A DNA stretch of 42,192 bases from an uncultured Hyphomicrobiales bacterium. GTDB lineage: Bacteria > Pseudomonadota > Alphaproteobacteria > Rhizobiales > Beijerinckiaceae. The notes beneath the pieces are model-generated. The model saw only the letters and a program-made list of their open reading frames with translations, was not told where the DNA came from and did not search any database. Of this stretch, positions 7,938 through 17,370 are shown piece by piece. The translations under genes were made by a program, and so were the position numbers. How positions within the stretch are numbered: position 1 is the first letter of the stretch; every line of letters starts with the position of its first letter. The stretch is from positions 1 through 42,192 of the forward strand of contig CAIOVE010000061.1 in assembly GCA_903861645.1 (NCBI GenBank), written 5' to 3'.

Positions 7938-9323
7938 TCAGTTCGAGGACTTGGCGGGCGCGTCGGCCGGGGCCGTCGTGGCCGGAGCCGCCGCCGGGGT
8001 TTCAGCCGTCGTCGCCGCGGCGCGCTTGACGCCGCGCAACTGGTCGAGCGCGGCGGACAATTGCTTGTCCTTCGCGGCGTCCACCGGGATCGGCAAAGCT
8101 TGCGAGCCGCTGCCCTCGTCGGTCCCGTTGGTGAGATGGCCCTTGAGCGAGGCCTCGCCCTTGGTCTCGATGTCCTTGCCCTTGAACTCGTCGGGCACGT
8201 CGGCCATCACGAGCACGTCGGGCGAAATGCCCTTGGCCTGGATCGAGCGGCCCGAGGGCGTGTAGTAACGGGCCGTCGTCAGGCGCAGCGCGCCATTGTT
8301 CGGTCCAAGCGGCAGGATGGTCTGCACCGAGCCCTTGCCGAACGAGCGCGTGCCCATGATCGTGGCGCGCTTGTGGTCCTGCAAGGCGCCGGCGACGATT
8401 TCCGAGGCCGAGGCGGAGCCGCCGTTGATCAGCACGACCATCGGCTTGCCCTTGGACAGGTCGTTGCCGGGGCGGGCGTTGTAGCGCTGGGTTTCCTCGG
8501 CGTTGCGGCCGCGGGTCGAGACGATTTCGCCGCGATCGACGAAGGCGTTGACGACGGCGATCGACTGGTCGAGCAGGCCGCCGGGGTTGTTGCGCAGGTC
8601 GAGCACGAAGCCCTTGAACTTGTCGGCGGGAATGTCCGTCATCAAGGTCTTCATCGCCTTGCGCAGACCCTCGTCCACCTGTTCGTTGAACTGGGTGATG
8701 CGGATGTAGCCGACGTCGTCCTTGGCCTCGAACTTCACCGACTTGATCTGGATGACCGCGCGGGTGAGCTTGAAGTCCTTGCTTTCCTTGTTGTCCTTGG
8801 TCGGACCGCGCAGCACCGTGAGCTTGACCGACGTATTGACGAGGCCGCGCATTTTCTCGACGGCCTGATTGAGCGTCAGGCCCTGCACCGACTCGTCATC
8901 GATGGCGCTGATGAGATCGCCCGACAGGATGCCGGCGCGCGAGGCTGGCGTGTCGTCGATGGGCGTCACGACCTTGACGAAGCCGTCTTCCTGCGTGACC
9001 TCGATGCCAAGGCCGCCGAACTCGCCCTTGGTCTGGACGCGCATGTCCGCGAAGCTCTTGGAATCCATGTAGCTCGAATGCGGGTCGAGCGAGGCGAGCA
9101 TGCCGTTGACGGCGGCCTCGATCAGCTTCTGCTCGTCGGGCTTTTCAACGTAGTCGGTGCGGACCTTCTCGAAAACGTCGCCAAACAGGTTCAGATTGCG
9201 ATAGGTGTCGGACGCGGCCGCGATCGCCGCGCCGCTGGTGAACAGGCGGGTCTGGGCGCCGATGGTCACCGCCGAGGCGCCGATCACGACACCCGCCAGT
9301 ACCGGAATAAACTTGCGCATCAT
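7938..9323 (-). CDS. ctpA: Carboxyl-terminal processing protease CtpA (S41)
   Basis: Protein of about 461 residues. The start is placed at the ATG at 9323 because it overlaps the envC stop (ATGA) and gives a clean signal/anchor sequence (MMRKFIPVLAGVVIGASAV). A PDZ domain follows (GGLGIEV...PIDDTPASRAGILSGD), then the S41 core with LRNNPGGLLDQ, the catalytic serine block GGSASASE (first Ser about 303) and the catalytic lysine in SFGKGSVQT (about K330). The tail is alanine/threonine-rich and probably disordered. CtpA cleaves C-terminal tails of periplasmic proteins. Adjacency to EnvC suggests a role in controlling peptidoglycan hydrolysis. Confidence 0.92.
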   Translation of the reverse strand: MMRKFIPVLAGVVIGASAVTIGAQTRLFTSGAAIAAASDTYRNLNLFGDVFEKVRTDYVEKPDEQKLIEAAVNGMLASLDPHSSYMDSKSFADMRVQTKGEFGGLGIEVTQEDGFVKVVTPIDDTPASRAGILSGDLISAIDDESVQGLTLNQAVEKMRGLVNTSVKLTVLRGPTKDNKESKDFKLTRAVIQIKSVKFEAKDDVGYIRITQFNEQVDEGLRKAMKTLMTDIPADKFKGFVLDLRNNPGGLLDQSIAVVNAFVDRGEIVSTRGRNAEETQRYNARPGNDLSKGKPMVVLINGGSASASEIVAGALQDHKRATIMGTRSFGKGSVQTILPLGPNNGALRLTTARYYTPSGRSIQAKGISPDVLVMADVPDEFKGKDIETKGEASLKGHLTNGTDEGSGSQALPIPVDAAKDKQLSAALDQLRGVKRAAATTAETPAAAPATTAPADAPAKSSN

Positions 9324-10636
9324 CCGCGAACCTTCTCCAAATCCGGCTTGGCCCACCATGGGCCGGGATCGATCGACGTCCCGTCCTTGCGAAACTCAAC
9401 ATAGAGGACGGGTTGCGTCGCGCCAATAGCGATGGTGACCGCGTTTCGGGCGGATCCGTCGCCCATGGCGGCGACAGGCTCGCCCGCGAGCACGAATTGA
9501 CCAACCTTCACGTTCACCCGTTCCATGCCAGCCAGCACGATGTAGTATCCGCCGCCGGCGTTTATAATCAATAACTGGCCAAACGTTCGCCATGGCCCCG
9601 AATAGGAAATCCAACCATCGGAAGGCGCCGAAACGATGGCGCCGGCGCGCGTGGCGAAGGAAACGCCGCGTTCCGGCGCGCCAAAACTGTCCGGCGCGCC
9701 GAATCTCTTGACGATCGAGCCCGAGACAGGCTGCGGCAGCGCGCCTTTCTGATCCGCGAAGGCGACCGCCGGCGACAGGCGCGCGGGGTCGCCCGGCGCG
9801 TTGAGCGCGAGCCTGGTCCGTGTTTCGTCGGAACGCCGCGCGGCTTCCGCGCCGCGCGCGGCGGCCGCGATTTCCAGCTCGCTGCGGGCGATCAAATCTT
9901 TGAGATCGGTCGACTGGCGCGCCAGATCGCGCATCCGCGCCGTCTCGCTGTCGAGCGCTCCCTGCGCCTCGGCGAGCGCCGCCTGACGCGCGTCGATGAG
10001 CGCGGCGAGGCGCAGGCGCTCGTCGGCGAGCGTCGTGGTTTCCCGCGCCAGCCGCTCGCGCTCCTCAGATATGCTTCGCCGGGCGCGCACGAGGTCTTCC
10101 AGATCGGCGGCGAGCGCCTGTGTCTCGCCGCGCAGTTCCGGCACCACCGCGCCCAGCAGCATCGACGCGCGCACGGCGCGCAGAATATCCTCGGGGCTCG
10201 CGAGCACGGCCGGCGGCGGCTTGCGGCCCATCCGTTGCAGCGCGGCCAGCACGTCGGCGATGGTGTCGCGCCGCGCCTCCAGCGAACGCCTTATGGCGGT
10301 TTCGCTCGACTGGGCGGTGTCGAGCCGCTTTTCCACCTCGCCAACGCGGTCCTCGGCGGCGCGCGCGCGGTTGGTGGTTTCAATCAACGCGGCGGCGAGG
10401 CGGGCGCGGTCGTTGCGCATGGATTCGATGTCGGCCTCGACTCGTCGCTTTTTTTCCTCGGCCGCCTTCAGCGCGTCCTCGACGCCGCGCAACTGGAACT
10501 GGTTCTTGTCGATCTGGTCGCGCGGACCGGCGGGAGGCGTTTGCGCCGCGACGCCGGGCGCGAGCGCGATCCAGCCGGCGAGCGCCAGCGCCGCCTTGCC
10601 TGTTCTCACGCCGTGGTCCGTGCGCATGCGGGCCAT
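9320..10636 (-). CDS. envC: EnvC-like murein hydrolase activator with degenerate LytM domain
   Basis: Protein of 438 residues: signal peptide (cleavage after about residue 31, GVAAQT), a long coiled coil (about 40-285, rich in E, R, A and L), and a C-terminal M23/LytM domain (from about 310, GSIVKRFGAPDSFG). The zinc-binding residues of active M23 peptidases are not conserved; the position of the usual HxxxD motif reads GVSFATRAG. It is therefore predicted to activate amidases during cell division without cutting itself, as EnvC does. The gene overlaps ctpA by 4 bases. An alternative start three codons in (10627) is possible. Confidence 0.85.
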   Translation of the reverse strand: MARMRTDHGVRTGKAALALAGWIALAPGVAAQTPPAGPRDQIDKNQFQLRGVEDALKAAEEKKRRVEADIESMRNDRARLAAALIETTNRARAAEDRVGEVEKRLDTAQSSETAIRRSLEARRDTIADVLAALQRMGRKPPPAVLASPEDILRAVRASMLLGAVVPELRGETQALAADLEDLVRARRSISEERERLARETTTLADERLRLAALIDARQAALAEAQGALDSETARMRDLARQSTDLKDLIARSELEIAAAARGAEAARRSDETRTRLALNAPGDPARLSPAVAFADQKGALPQPVSGSIVKRFGAPDSFGAPERGVSFATRAGAIVSAPSDGWISYSGPWRTFGQLLIINAGGGYYIVLAGMERVNVKVGQFVLAGEPVAAMGDGSARNAVTIAIGATQPVLYVEFRKDGTSIDPGPWWAKPDLEKVRG

Positions 10637-10672
10637 GCCCCGAAATCCCCGCGGTTCGTCTGGACGCGCCGG

Positions 10673-11155
10673 TCAGGCCCGGTGATAGGGGTGCCCGGCG
10701 AGAATTGTCGTCGCCCGGTATATCTGCTCCGTCGCCATGATTCGCGCCAGTTGGTGCGGCCATGTCATCGCGCCGAAGGCGACGACCATTTGGGCTTCCG
10801 CGCGAAAATCCTGGTCAAAGCCATCCGCGCCGCCAATCGCCAGCACGTAGGCGGGCGCGCCGCCGTCGCGGGCGCGGCCAATGTCCGCGGCGAATTGGGC
10901 CGATGTCGCCGCCGTCCCGCGCTCGTCGAACAGCACGAGGCGGGCGCCGGCCGGAAGGATGCTTTTGAGACTTTTGGCTTCCTCGGCGCGGCGATCCTCT
11001 GGACGCCGTCCCCGGCTTTCATCGAATTCGCGCATGTCGACGCCCGTCAGGCCCACGGCGCGGGCGCCGGCGGCGGCGCGCGTCAGATAGCGCAGGGCGA
11101 TCTCCCGCTCCGGGCCGCTTTTCAGCCGCCCGACGCAGGCGAGGATCAGTTTCAC
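10673..11155 (-). CDS. rlmH: 23S rRNA pseudouridine-1915 N3-methyltransferase RlmH
   Basis: Protein of 160 residues, the usual length of the family. The SPOUT knot is visible as FVIGGADG-like YVLAIGGADGFD (about 103-114), and the chain ends in the conserved HPYHRA. The enzyme methylates pseudouridine 1915 in helix 69 of 23S rRNA using S-adenosylmethionine. It lies between rsfS and envC in the conserved nadD-rsfS-rlmH order. Confidence 0.93.
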   Translation of the reverse strand: MKLILACVGRLKSGPEREIALRYLTRAAAGARAVGLTGVDMREFDESRGRRPEDRRAEEAKSLKSILPAGARLVLFDERGTAATSAQFAADIGRARDGGAPAYVLAIGGADGFDQDFRAEAQMVVAFGAMTWPHQLARIMATEQIYRATTILAGHPYHRA

Positions 11156-11167
11156 GCGGTGAGCCGA

Positions 11168-11614
11168 TCAGGCGCTGGAACGCGCGCCGCGCTCGGCCGG
11201 ACGATCGCCACTCCACATCTTTTCCAGATTGTAGAACTGGCGCACCTCGGGACGAAAAACATGAACGATCACGTCATGGGCGTCGATCAGCACCCAGTCG
11301 CAATTCGGGATGCCCTCGACGCGCGGCGAGGCGAGGCCCGCCTCCTTGCAGGCCTTGATGACGCGATCGGCGATCGCGCCGACGTGCACGGTCGACCGCC
11401 CGCTCGCCACCAGCATCATGTCGGCGATGGAGGTCTTTCCGCGCAAATCGATGGACACGATGTCCTCGGCCTTTGCGTCTTCGAGGCTGTGCAAGACATT
11501 CCGCACCAGTTTGCCGGTCTCGGACAGGGAGCCCGAGGGGTCTTGGGAAACCGCGACCGGATGAGGCGCCGCTAGGGGCGTCTCGCTGTGAACCATTGAG
11601 GTCAGCGCTGTCAT
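11168..11614 (-). CDS. rsfS: Ribosomal silencing factor RsfS
   Basis: Protein of 148 residues from the ATG at 11614, chosen because a GGAG-containing sequence precedes it and it begins just downstream of nadD; a longer frame upstream overlaps nadD and is not credible. The core LHSLEDAKAEDIVSIDLRG, IADMMLVASGRS and CDWVLIDAHDVIVHVF are diagnostic of RsfS/Iojap. The protein binds uL14 on the large subunit and blocks subunit joining under starvation. The N-terminal 35 residues before the domain are variable. It is 12 bases upstream of rlmH. Confidence 0.9.
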   Translation of the reverse strand: MTALTSMVHSETPLAAPHPVAVSQDPSGSLSETGKLVRNVLHSLEDAKAEDIVSIDLRGKTSIADMMLVASGRSTVHVGAIADRVIKACKEAGLASPRVEGIPNCDWVLIDAHDVIVHVFRPEVRQFYNLEKMWSGDRPAERGARSSA

Positions 11615-11672
11615 GCTCCGTGGGTCCGCACCATCGCGGACACCCTTAGGATGGGCCCGAATCGTCGAAACT

Positions 11673-12365
11673 TCAACCCGCGTCGGGATTTTTCGCTTTC
11701 GCGCCGCTTGTTTCCAGCTCTCGCGCCTGTCGCAACCCGGTGGATGAGAGGTCGCTGCGGGGGCCGTGGAGGAAGACGAAGGCGGGCGGCGGCCGGTCGG
11801 CGAGGCCGCGCGCCTCGTGCTCGCGCAAGCGGAAGCCGGACAGAAACTGGCCGGCCCTGCCATGGGTGGCGCGCAGGGTCGAGGCGGGTCGGTCGATGAC
11901 GGCTATGGGGACCATTTCGGCGATGTCGCGCCAGTTGTTCCACCGATGGAAGCCGGCGAGGTTGTCGGCGCCCATGATCCAGACAAAACGCGTTGCGGGA
12001 CAACGGTTCTTGAGCCAGGCGATGGTGTCGCTGGTGTAGCGCGCGCCGATCTCCGCCTCGAAGCCGGTGACGTCGATGCGGGGATGATTGGCCAGCGCGC
12101 GCGCCGCCGCCATGCGCTCGGCCAGCGGCGGCAGGCCACTGTTGTTTTTCAGGGGGTTGCCGGGCGTGACAATCCACCAGACCCGGTCAAGGCCAAGGCG
12201 GGTGAGCGCGATCAGCGACGCGAGGCGATGGCCCTCGTGCGGCGGGTTGAACGTGCCGCCGAACAGGCCGATCCGCAGGCCCGCGACGCGGCTGGGCAAT
12301 CGGACGGGCGCCCCGCGCCCGCCGATCGGCCGCCAGGTGCGGGGGTCTCGACCACTTATGCTCAT
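11673..12365 (-). CDS. nadD: Nicotinate-nucleotide adenylyltransferase NadD
   Basis: Protein of 230 residues. The nucleotidyltransferase signature [14 protein letters not shown] appears at about residues 34-47, with [10 protein letters not shown] and [14 protein letters not shown] downstream. It makes deamido-NAD from nicotinate mononucleotide and ATP. The N-terminus has about 30 extra residues compared with short family members, and no strong ribosome-binding site precedes the ATG, so a start nearer residue 25-30 is possible. In many relatives proA lies upstream; here hisS begins divergently 125 bases away. Confidence 0.92.
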   Translation of the reverse strand: MSISGRDPRTWRPIGGRGAPVRLPSRVAGLRIGLFGGTFNPPHEGHRLASLIALTRLGLDRVWWIVTPGNPLKNNSGLPPLAERMAAARALANHPRIDVTGFEAEIGARYTSDTIAWLKNRCPATRFVWIMGADNLAGFHRWNNWRDIAEMVPIAVIDRPASTLRATHGRAGQFLSGFRLREHEARGLADRPPPAFVFLHGPRSDLSSTGLRQARELETSGAKAKNPDAG

Positions 12366-12489
12366 TTTGTGAAAATGCCGGGTCGCCGGCGCGAGCGCAA
12401 GGGGCGGGGGCGCGCCCCACGCGCAACGCGCCCTTGCCCCTCGCCCGCGCGCGACCTAAACAACCGCCTTCTCCCGAAGGTCCGTCGCC

Positions 12490-13989
12490 ATGTCCAACCC
12501 GCCGCCCGCCGCTTCCACCGTTCGCGCCCGCTTGCCGCGCGGCTTCGCCGATCGCGGCCCCTCCGAGATTCTGGCGACCAACCGGATGATCGAGGCCATT
12601 CGCGCGTCGTATGAGCTTTACGGGTTTGAGGCGGTCGAAACGCCCTTCGTCGAATACACCGAGGCGCTCGGCAAATTTCTGCCCGATCTCGACCGGCCCA
12701 ACGAGGGCGTGTTTTCGCTGCAGGACGACGACGATCAATGGGTGTCGCTGCGCTACGACCTGACGGCGCCGCTGGCGCGCTACGTGGCGGAGAATTTCGA
12801 CAAGCTGGCCAAGCCCTATCGCAGCTATCGCGTCGGCTGGGTGTTCCGCAACGAGAAGCCGGGCCCCGGCCGGTTCCGCCAGTTCATGCAGTTCGACGCG
12901 GATACGGTGGGTTCGGCCTCCGTCGCCGCCGACGCCGAAATCTGCATGATGGCCGCGGACACGCTGGAGCGGCTGGGCGTCAAGCGCGGCGATTACGTGA
13001 TCAAGGTGAACAACCGCAAGGTGCTCGACGGCGTGCTCGAGGCCGCCGGCCTCGAGGGCGAGGGACGCGGCGCGCAAAAGCTGATCGTGCTGCGCGCCAT
13101 CGACAAGCTTGATCGACTGGGCACGGATGGCGTGCGGATGTTGCTCGGCACGGGCCGCAAGGATGAATCGGGCGACTTCACCAAGGGCGCCGACCTGTCG
13201 TCCGCCGCGATCGAGCGCATCATCGCCTTCACCGCTGCGCGCGCGGGCGACAACGCCGCGACGCTGCGCAACCTGCGCGCGGCGGTGGGCGATTCAGCTC
13301 GCGGCGCCGAGGGCGTGAGCGAGCTTGAAACCATGGCGGACTTGTTCGCCGCGTCCGGCCACGAGGGTCGCGTCATCATCGATCCCGCCGTCGTGCGTGG
13401 CCTCGAATATTACACGGGGCCGGTTTACGAGGCGGAACTGACCTTCGAGGTGAAGGACGAGCATGGCCGCCCCGTGCGCTTTGGCTCTGTTGGCGGCGGC
13501 GGTCGTTATGACGGTCTCGTGGCGCGCTTTCGCGCCGAGCCAGTGCCGGCGACGGGTTTCTCCATCGGCGTGTCGCGCCTGTTCTCGGCCCTGCGGGCGA
13601 TGAACTCGCCCCTGACCCGCGCCGACAACGCCCGCGGGCCGGTCGTCGTGCTCTCCATGGACAAGGACCAGATGGGCGCGACGCTCGCCATGGTCGGCAA
13701 GTTGCGCGCGGCCGGAATCAAGTCCGAGATGTATCTGGGCGCGTCGGGCATGAACGCGCAGCTCAAATACGCCGATCGCCGCCGCTCGATCTGCGCGGTC
13801 ATTCAGGGCTCCAACGAGCGCGAGAAGGGCGAGGTCGCCATTCGCGATCTCGTGCTGGGCGCGGAACTCGCCGCCTCGACGAAGGACCGCGCCGATTATC
13901 TCGAATTGCGCCAGCGGGCGCAGTTCACCGTGACCGAGGACAGGCTGGTCGACGCGGTGCGCGAGGTGCTCGCGCGCCACGGCGGCTGA
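12490..13989 (+). CDS. hisS: Histidyl-tRNA synthetase
   Basis: Protein of 499 residues, class II synthetase. Motif 2 is seen as [20 protein letters not shown], the histidine-binding loop as [12 protein letters not shown], and motif 3 as [11 protein letters not shown]. The first motif region has [15 protein letters not shown]-terminal anticodon-binding domain follows from about residue 385. Length and the GPGRFRQF variant fit the alphaproteobacterial group, which pairs with the unusual tRNA-His of these bacteria (established for the clade, not shown here). It is monocistronic and divergent from nadD. Confidence 0.95.
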   Translation: MSNPPPAASTVRARLPRGFADRGPSEILATNRMIEAIRASYELYGFEAVETPFVEYTEALGKFLPDLDRPNEGVFSLQDDDDQWVSLRYDLTAPLARYVAENFDKLAKPYRSYRVGWVFRNEKPGPGRFRQFMQFDADTVGSASVAADAEICMMAADTLERLGVKRGDYVIKVNNRKVLDGVLEAAGLEGEGRGAQKLIVLRAIDKLDRLGTDGVRMLLGTGRKDESGDFTKGADLSSAAIERIIAFTAARAGDNAATLRNLRAAVGDSARGAEGVSELETMADLFAASGHEGRVIIDPAVVRGLEYYTGPVYEAELTFEVKDEHGRPVRFGSVGGGGRYDGLVARFRAEPVPATGFSIGVSRLFSALRAMNSPLTRADNARGPVVVLSMDKDQMGATLAMVGKLRAAGIKSEMYLGASGMNAQLKYADRRRSICAVIQGSNEREKGEVAIRDLVLGAELAASTKDRADYLELRQRAQFTVTEDRLVDAVREVLARHGG

Positions 13990-14058
13990 TCCTCGACGCC
14001 GATTCGCCGAAGCCGGCTTTTTGAATTATCGTCATTCCGGTTCTGGACGGAGTGGCGC

Positions 14059-14322
14059 GTGAGTATCAGCCGCAAAATGCCAGCGGACGTCGCCCGCTCG
14101 CTCGCCGAGCGCGGGCGGATGCGCGCGCGGGCGCGCGATACGTCCGCCGACGCTTGGCGCCGCGAGACCTTCACGCTGCCGCGACCCGAGGCGCGCGAGA
14201 AGGCGCGCGAAATGTTCGCCCGTTTCCCCAAGGCCGCCTACATGACGGAAATCGAGCGCTGGCGCGAACTCGACGATGGCAGCATCGAATTCACGATGCG
14301 GCGGTTGCCGACGGCGGATTGA
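14059..14322 (+). CDS. Small conserved-looking protein of unknown function
   Basis: Frame of 87 residues beginning with GTG at 14059, preceded by GGACGGAG. The protein is highly charged, with many arginines in the first half (ARSLAERGRMRARARD) and an acidic/aromatic C-terminal part (YMTEIERWRELDDGSIEFTMRRLP). I do not recognise a domain. It starts 70 bases after hisS in the same direction and ends one base before the convergent SDR gene. Codon composition matches the chromosome and the reading frame is compact, so I think it is real. Confidence 0.55.
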   Translation: MSISRKMPADVARSLAERGRMRARARDTSADAWRRETFTLPRPEAREKAREMFARFPKAAYMTEIERWRELDDGSIEFTMRRLPTAD

Positions 14323-14323
14323 A

Positions 14324-15079
14324 CTAGCCTTCGAAGTCAGGCGTTTTCCACGCCAGATGCTGGCCGCCGTCGACCGCGATCATCTGCCCGGTGACAGCGC
14401 GCGCGCGCGCGAGATAGGCGACCGCCTCGGCGATCTCGGCGGGTTCGGCGCCGCGCTCCAGCGGCACGGCGCGCGCCTCGCGATCGAACGCGGCGCGGTC
14501 CTGCGTGTAATTCGGCAATGTCGGGCCCGGCCCGACCGCGTTGACGCGCACGCGCGGCGCGAAGGCCTGCGCCATGGTTTGCGTCGCCGTCCAGAGCGCC
14601 GACTTGGTCAGCGTGTAGGAGAAGAACGCGGGATTCAGACGCCACACGCGTTGGTCGACGATGTTGACGATGGCGCCATCGAGGCCATCGGGCAGGGCGG
14701 CGACAAAGGCGGCGGCGAGTTGCGCGGGCGCGCGCAGGTTGACGGCGAAATGGCGCTCCCATGTCGCCGCGTCGAAGGCGGTGGCGCGGTCGTCCTCGAA
14801 GCTCGACGCGTTGTTGACGAGCAGGCGCAAGGGGCCGAGCGCGCTCGCGCGCTCGATCAGCGTCGAGGTGTCCGATGTGTCCGCCAGATCGGCGATGACG
14901 ACGAGCGCGCGTCGCCCGCGGGCGCGCAACGCGGTCGCCAGCGCCTCGGCCTCGTCGCGCGACCGGGAGCTGGCGTGCAGCGCGAGATCGTAACCCTCTT
15001 CGGCGAGGCGTTCCGCGATGGCGCGGCCAATGCGCCGCGCGGCGCCTGTAACCAACGCGACGCCTTTTTCCGCGATCAT
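14324..15079 (-). CDS. Short-chain dehydrogenase/reductase, FolM/pteridine-reductase-like
   Basis: Protein of 251 residues from the ATG at 15079, preceded by GAGGA; a longer frame adds 27 implausible residues. The Rossmann motif is TGAARRIGRAIAERLA, NNASSFEDD holds the NNA motif, and YTLTK supplies the catalytic Tyr and Lys. The arginine-rich TGAARRIG glycine loop and LALHASSR resemble pteridine reductases and FolM (dihydromonapterin reductase), which use NADPH to reduce pterins. Substrate assignment is tentative, because general SDRs share most of these features. It converges on the small ORF before it. Confidence 0.75.
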   Translation of the reverse strand: MIAEKGVALVTGAARRIGRAIAERLAEEGYDLALHASSRSRDEAEALATALRARGRRALVVIADLADTSDTSTLIERASALGPLRLLVNNASSFEDDRATAFDAATWERHFAVNLRAPAQLAAAFVAALPDGLDGAIVNIVDQRVWRLNPAFFSYTLTKSALWTATQTMAQAFAPRVRVNAVGPGPTLPNYTQDRAAFDREARAVPLERGAEPAEIAEAVAYLARARAVTGQMIAVDGGQHLAWKTPDFEG

Positions 15080-15396
15080 GTGCGACACGTCCTCATGCTG
15101 ATCGTCGTCCTCGTCGCCGCCTTTTCGCCGCAGGGGTGAACGCCTCGCCGGCGCATCCAACAGATTTTATACGCGGCGGCGCGCGAAAAGGACCACCGCG
15201 CCGCGTGACTCCGCATCGTAACGAAGCGTCAACCATGTCGAAAGGGTTAATGCGGAACCGCGCCAAAAGCCGCGTCCTCGCCCATTTTGGAAAGCATTAT
15301 CCTTGATAGGTCGTTGTGTTGAACCGGCGGATTTGACCGATCCGCGTCCTGGGCGCGCCGCGTTCCCGCCACGCGTACAGAGTAGAGGAGCATGCC

Positions 15397-16086
15397 ATGT
15401 TGAAGTCCTTTTCCCTCGCCGCCGTAGTGGCGCTCTCGTCCGCCGCCATTGCCTCGGCGGCCGACCTTCCCCGTCGTTCCGAGCCAGCCGATCCCGCGCC
15501 CTATTACGCGCCGACGTCCGGCGCGTTGAACTGGACCGGCGCCTATGCCGGCATCAACGCGGGCCTCGACTGGAACGCCTTTTCCGGCAGCGCCGGCAAG
15601 GTCTGGGGCGGCGACATCGGCGCGATGCTCGGCGTGACCGGCGGCTACAACTACCAGTTCGGGCAGGCGGTGCTTGGCGTCGAGGGCGACTGGGATATCG
15701 ACTCCCTTCGCAGCAAGAAGACGACCGTTGGGCCGGCCTTTGGCTTTGGCAAATCGACGAGCACGCTGACCTTGCGCGCCCGCGCTGGCTACGCGACCGA
15801 CCGCGCGTTGATCTTCCTCACGGGCGGTTACGCCGGCGCCTCGGTCTCGGGTTCGTTGAACGACACCAGCCTGCCCGCCGGCGGCCAGTATTTCTCGACG
15901 CAGGGCTGGCGCAATGGCTTCGCGCTCGGCGGCGGCATCGAATACGCCTTCACCGATCACATCTCGGGCAAGGCGGAATATATCTACGAGAACCTGACCA
16001 CGCAGAATGTGTTCGCGGCTCCCCGCGCCCTGAACGCGGGCTCGCGCGACAGCCTCGTGCGGGCGGGCGTCAACTACCACTTCTAG
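15397..16086 (+). CDS. Outer-membrane beta-barrel protein (Omp25/31 type)
   Basis: Protein of 229 residues. A signal peptide (MLKSFSLAAVVALSSAAIASA) is followed by ADLPRRSEP, the mature N-terminus commonly seen in Hyphomicrobiales barrels. The segment WTGAYAGINAGLDWN and repeated amphipathic strands with glycine/aromatic alternation lead to a terminal phenylalanine (AGVNYHF), the signal for outer-membrane insertion. Eight strands are likely. Function is structural or porin-like; no ligand can be inferred. It is monocistronic with a strong terminator after it and a 235-base upstream region that should contain its promoter. Confidence 0.85.
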   Translation: MLKSFSLAAVVALSSAAIASAADLPRRSEPADPAPYYAPTSGALNWTGAYAGINAGLDWNAFSGSAGKVWGGDIGAMLGVTGGYNYQFGQAVLGVEGDWDIDSLRSKKTTVGPAFGFGKSTSTLTLRARAGYATDRALIFLTGGYAGASVSGSLNDTSLPAGGQYFSTQGWRNGFALGGGIEYAFTDHISGKAEYIYENLTTQNVFAAPRALNAGSRDSLVRAGVNYHF

Positions 16087-16113
16087 GATCGCGCGCCGAT
16101 CGCGACCATCCGG

Positions 16114-16142
16114 GCCCGGCGGCCAACCCGCCGGGCTTTTTT
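16114..16142 (+). terminator. Rho-independent terminator after the barrel gene
   Basis: A perfect 9-bp GC stem (GCCCGGCGG with CCGCCGGGC), loop CCAAC, followed by six T. It lies 28 bases after the stop codon. Confidence 0.9.
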
Positions 16143-16227
16143 CGCGTGCCGCATTTTGCGACTTCCGCCGCCGTCCGCGAATGGTTATCTGTCTCTTGCG
16201 TTTGTTGAGGCGCGAGGAGGATTTTTC

Positions 16228-16674
16228 ATGGGTTTATTGACGTTCGCCAAGCATGTGGGCGCCGCCATTTTCGGCGGTAGCGAGGCCAAGGCCGCGCCCG
16301 CCGAGGAATTGAAGAAAGAGGCCGAGAAGCACGGCCTCGACGTTTCGGGCGTCGACATCGCCGTCGATGGCGACAAGGTGACGGTGTCGGGCACGACGGC
16401 GTCGACCGAACAGGCCGAGAAAATCGCCATCGCGGTTGGCAACACCATCGGCGTGCAGACCGTCGAGAACAAAATCACGCCCGCGAAGGTCGAGCCGGAA
16501 TCGAAATTCTACACCGTGGTCAAGGGCGATACGCTCTGGAAGATCGCGGAGACGGAATATGGCCACGGCAAGGGTGGCAAGTACGACGTCATCTTTCAGG
16601 CCAACAAGCCGATGCTGTCCAACCCGGACAAGATTTATCCGGGGCAGGTGCTGCGTATTCCGCCGCTGGCCTGA
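16228..16674 (+). CDS. kbp: BON-LysM protein, Kbp (YgaU) homologue
   Basis: Protein of 148 residues from the ATG at 16228, which has GAGGAGG 8 bases upstream. Order: short amphipathic N-terminus (MGLLTFAKHVGAAIFGG), BON domain (about 25-88, VDIAVDGDKVTVSGTT), and LysM domain (about 96-147, YTVVKGDTLWKIA ... PDKIYPGQVLRIP). Length, order and end motif match Escherichia coli Kbp, a cytoplasmic potassium-binding protein of 149 residues. There is no signal peptide, which fits Kbp and argues against a peptidoglycan-binding role despite the LysM domain. It is monocistronic with its own terminator. Confidence 0.88.
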   Translation: MGLLTFAKHVGAAIFGGSEAKAAPAEELKKEAEKHGLDVSGVDIAVDGDKVTVSGTTASTEQAEKIAIAVGNTIGVQTVENKITPAKVEPESKFYTVVKGDTLWKIAETEYGHGKGGKYDVIFQANKPMLSNPDKIYPGQVLRIPPLA

Positions 16675-16694
16675 TTTCGTTTCGATTCAAACTG

Positions 16695-16722
16695 AAGGCG
16701 CGGGAGCGATCCCGCGCCTTTT
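16695..16722 (+). terminator. Rho-independent terminator after kbp
   Basis: AAGGCGCGGGA pairs perfectly with TCCCGCGCCTT (11 bp) around a GCGA loop and runs into four T. It is 20 bases past the stop codon and could act on both strands. Confidence 0.85.
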
Positions 16723-16759
16723 CATTTGTCGCGCGGCGTCGGGGCGCGTCGCGAATGAT

Positions 16760-17359
16760 CTAGCGCGCGGCGCGGGTCGCCTCGAACGCGGGCGCGTTTC
16801 GCGCGAAGGCGTCGAGAAAGCCGACGAGCCGCGGGTGGTTTTCGCGCCACGCGCCGCCATGTCGCAAATCGAGAAACCCCAGCGCGCAGGCGAGCGCGAT
16901 GGAGCCGACATCGATTGCTTCGGGCAATTCCCGTTTCTCGGCGACGTCGAGCGCGCGCCCGATCTTGTCGCCCTGCATCGCCAGCCATTTCGTCGAGCGT
17001 TCATGCGGCGCGCGATAACGCGCCTCGTAGCCTATGAGGATGGCCGCGTCGAGGATGCCGTCGGCCAGCGCCTGCCATGTCAGCGCGCGAAAGCGTCGCG
17101 CGGGATCGATGGGAATAATCGCGTCGCCGCCCGCCAGATGATCGAAATATTCGAGGATCACGCGACTGTCGAACAGGGTCGTTCCTTCGTCGAGCAGGGC
17201 GACGGGAATCTTGTTCAGCGGGTTTGTCGCGCGCAATTCATTCGCGGGATCGTCTTCGCCATCGACGAAGATCACGCGATCGCCGAGGCCGAGATGCGCC
17301 GCCGCGATCCGGCACTTTCGCGCGAAGGGCGAGGCGGCGACCATGCGAATCCGGATCAT
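16760..17359 (-). CDS. Glutathione S-transferase family protein
   Basis: Protein of 199 residues from the ATG at 17359; the frame extends further upstream, but that part is antisense-like noise covering the DUF1330 gene. The thioredoxin-fold N-terminal half has ASPFARKCRIAA (active-site region), NPLNKIPVALLDEG with the cis-proline, and FDSRVILEYFD, which binds the glutathione gamma-glutamyl group. The all-helical C-terminal domain follows. The catalytic residue would be the Ser in SPF. Substrate unknown. It starts 11 bases after the DUF1330 gene, so the two form an operon. Confidence 0.83.
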   Translation of the reverse strand: MIRIRMVAASPFARKCRIAAAHLGLGDRVIFVDGEDDPANELRATNPLNKIPVALLDEGTTLFDSRVILEYFDHLAGGDAIIPIDPARRFRALTWQALADGILDAAILIGYEARYRAPHERSTKWLAMQGDKIGRALDVAEKRELPEAIDVGSIALACALGFLDLRHGGAWRENHPRLVGFLDAFARNAPAFEATRAAR

Positions 17360-17370
17360 CGTCGCCGCCG

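Noticed and set aside
6119-9404. Long plus-strand frames of 636 and 494 codons
   Set aside because: They lie opposite rppH, the deacetylase and ctpA, all of which have clear family motifs; no domain is seen in the plus frames.
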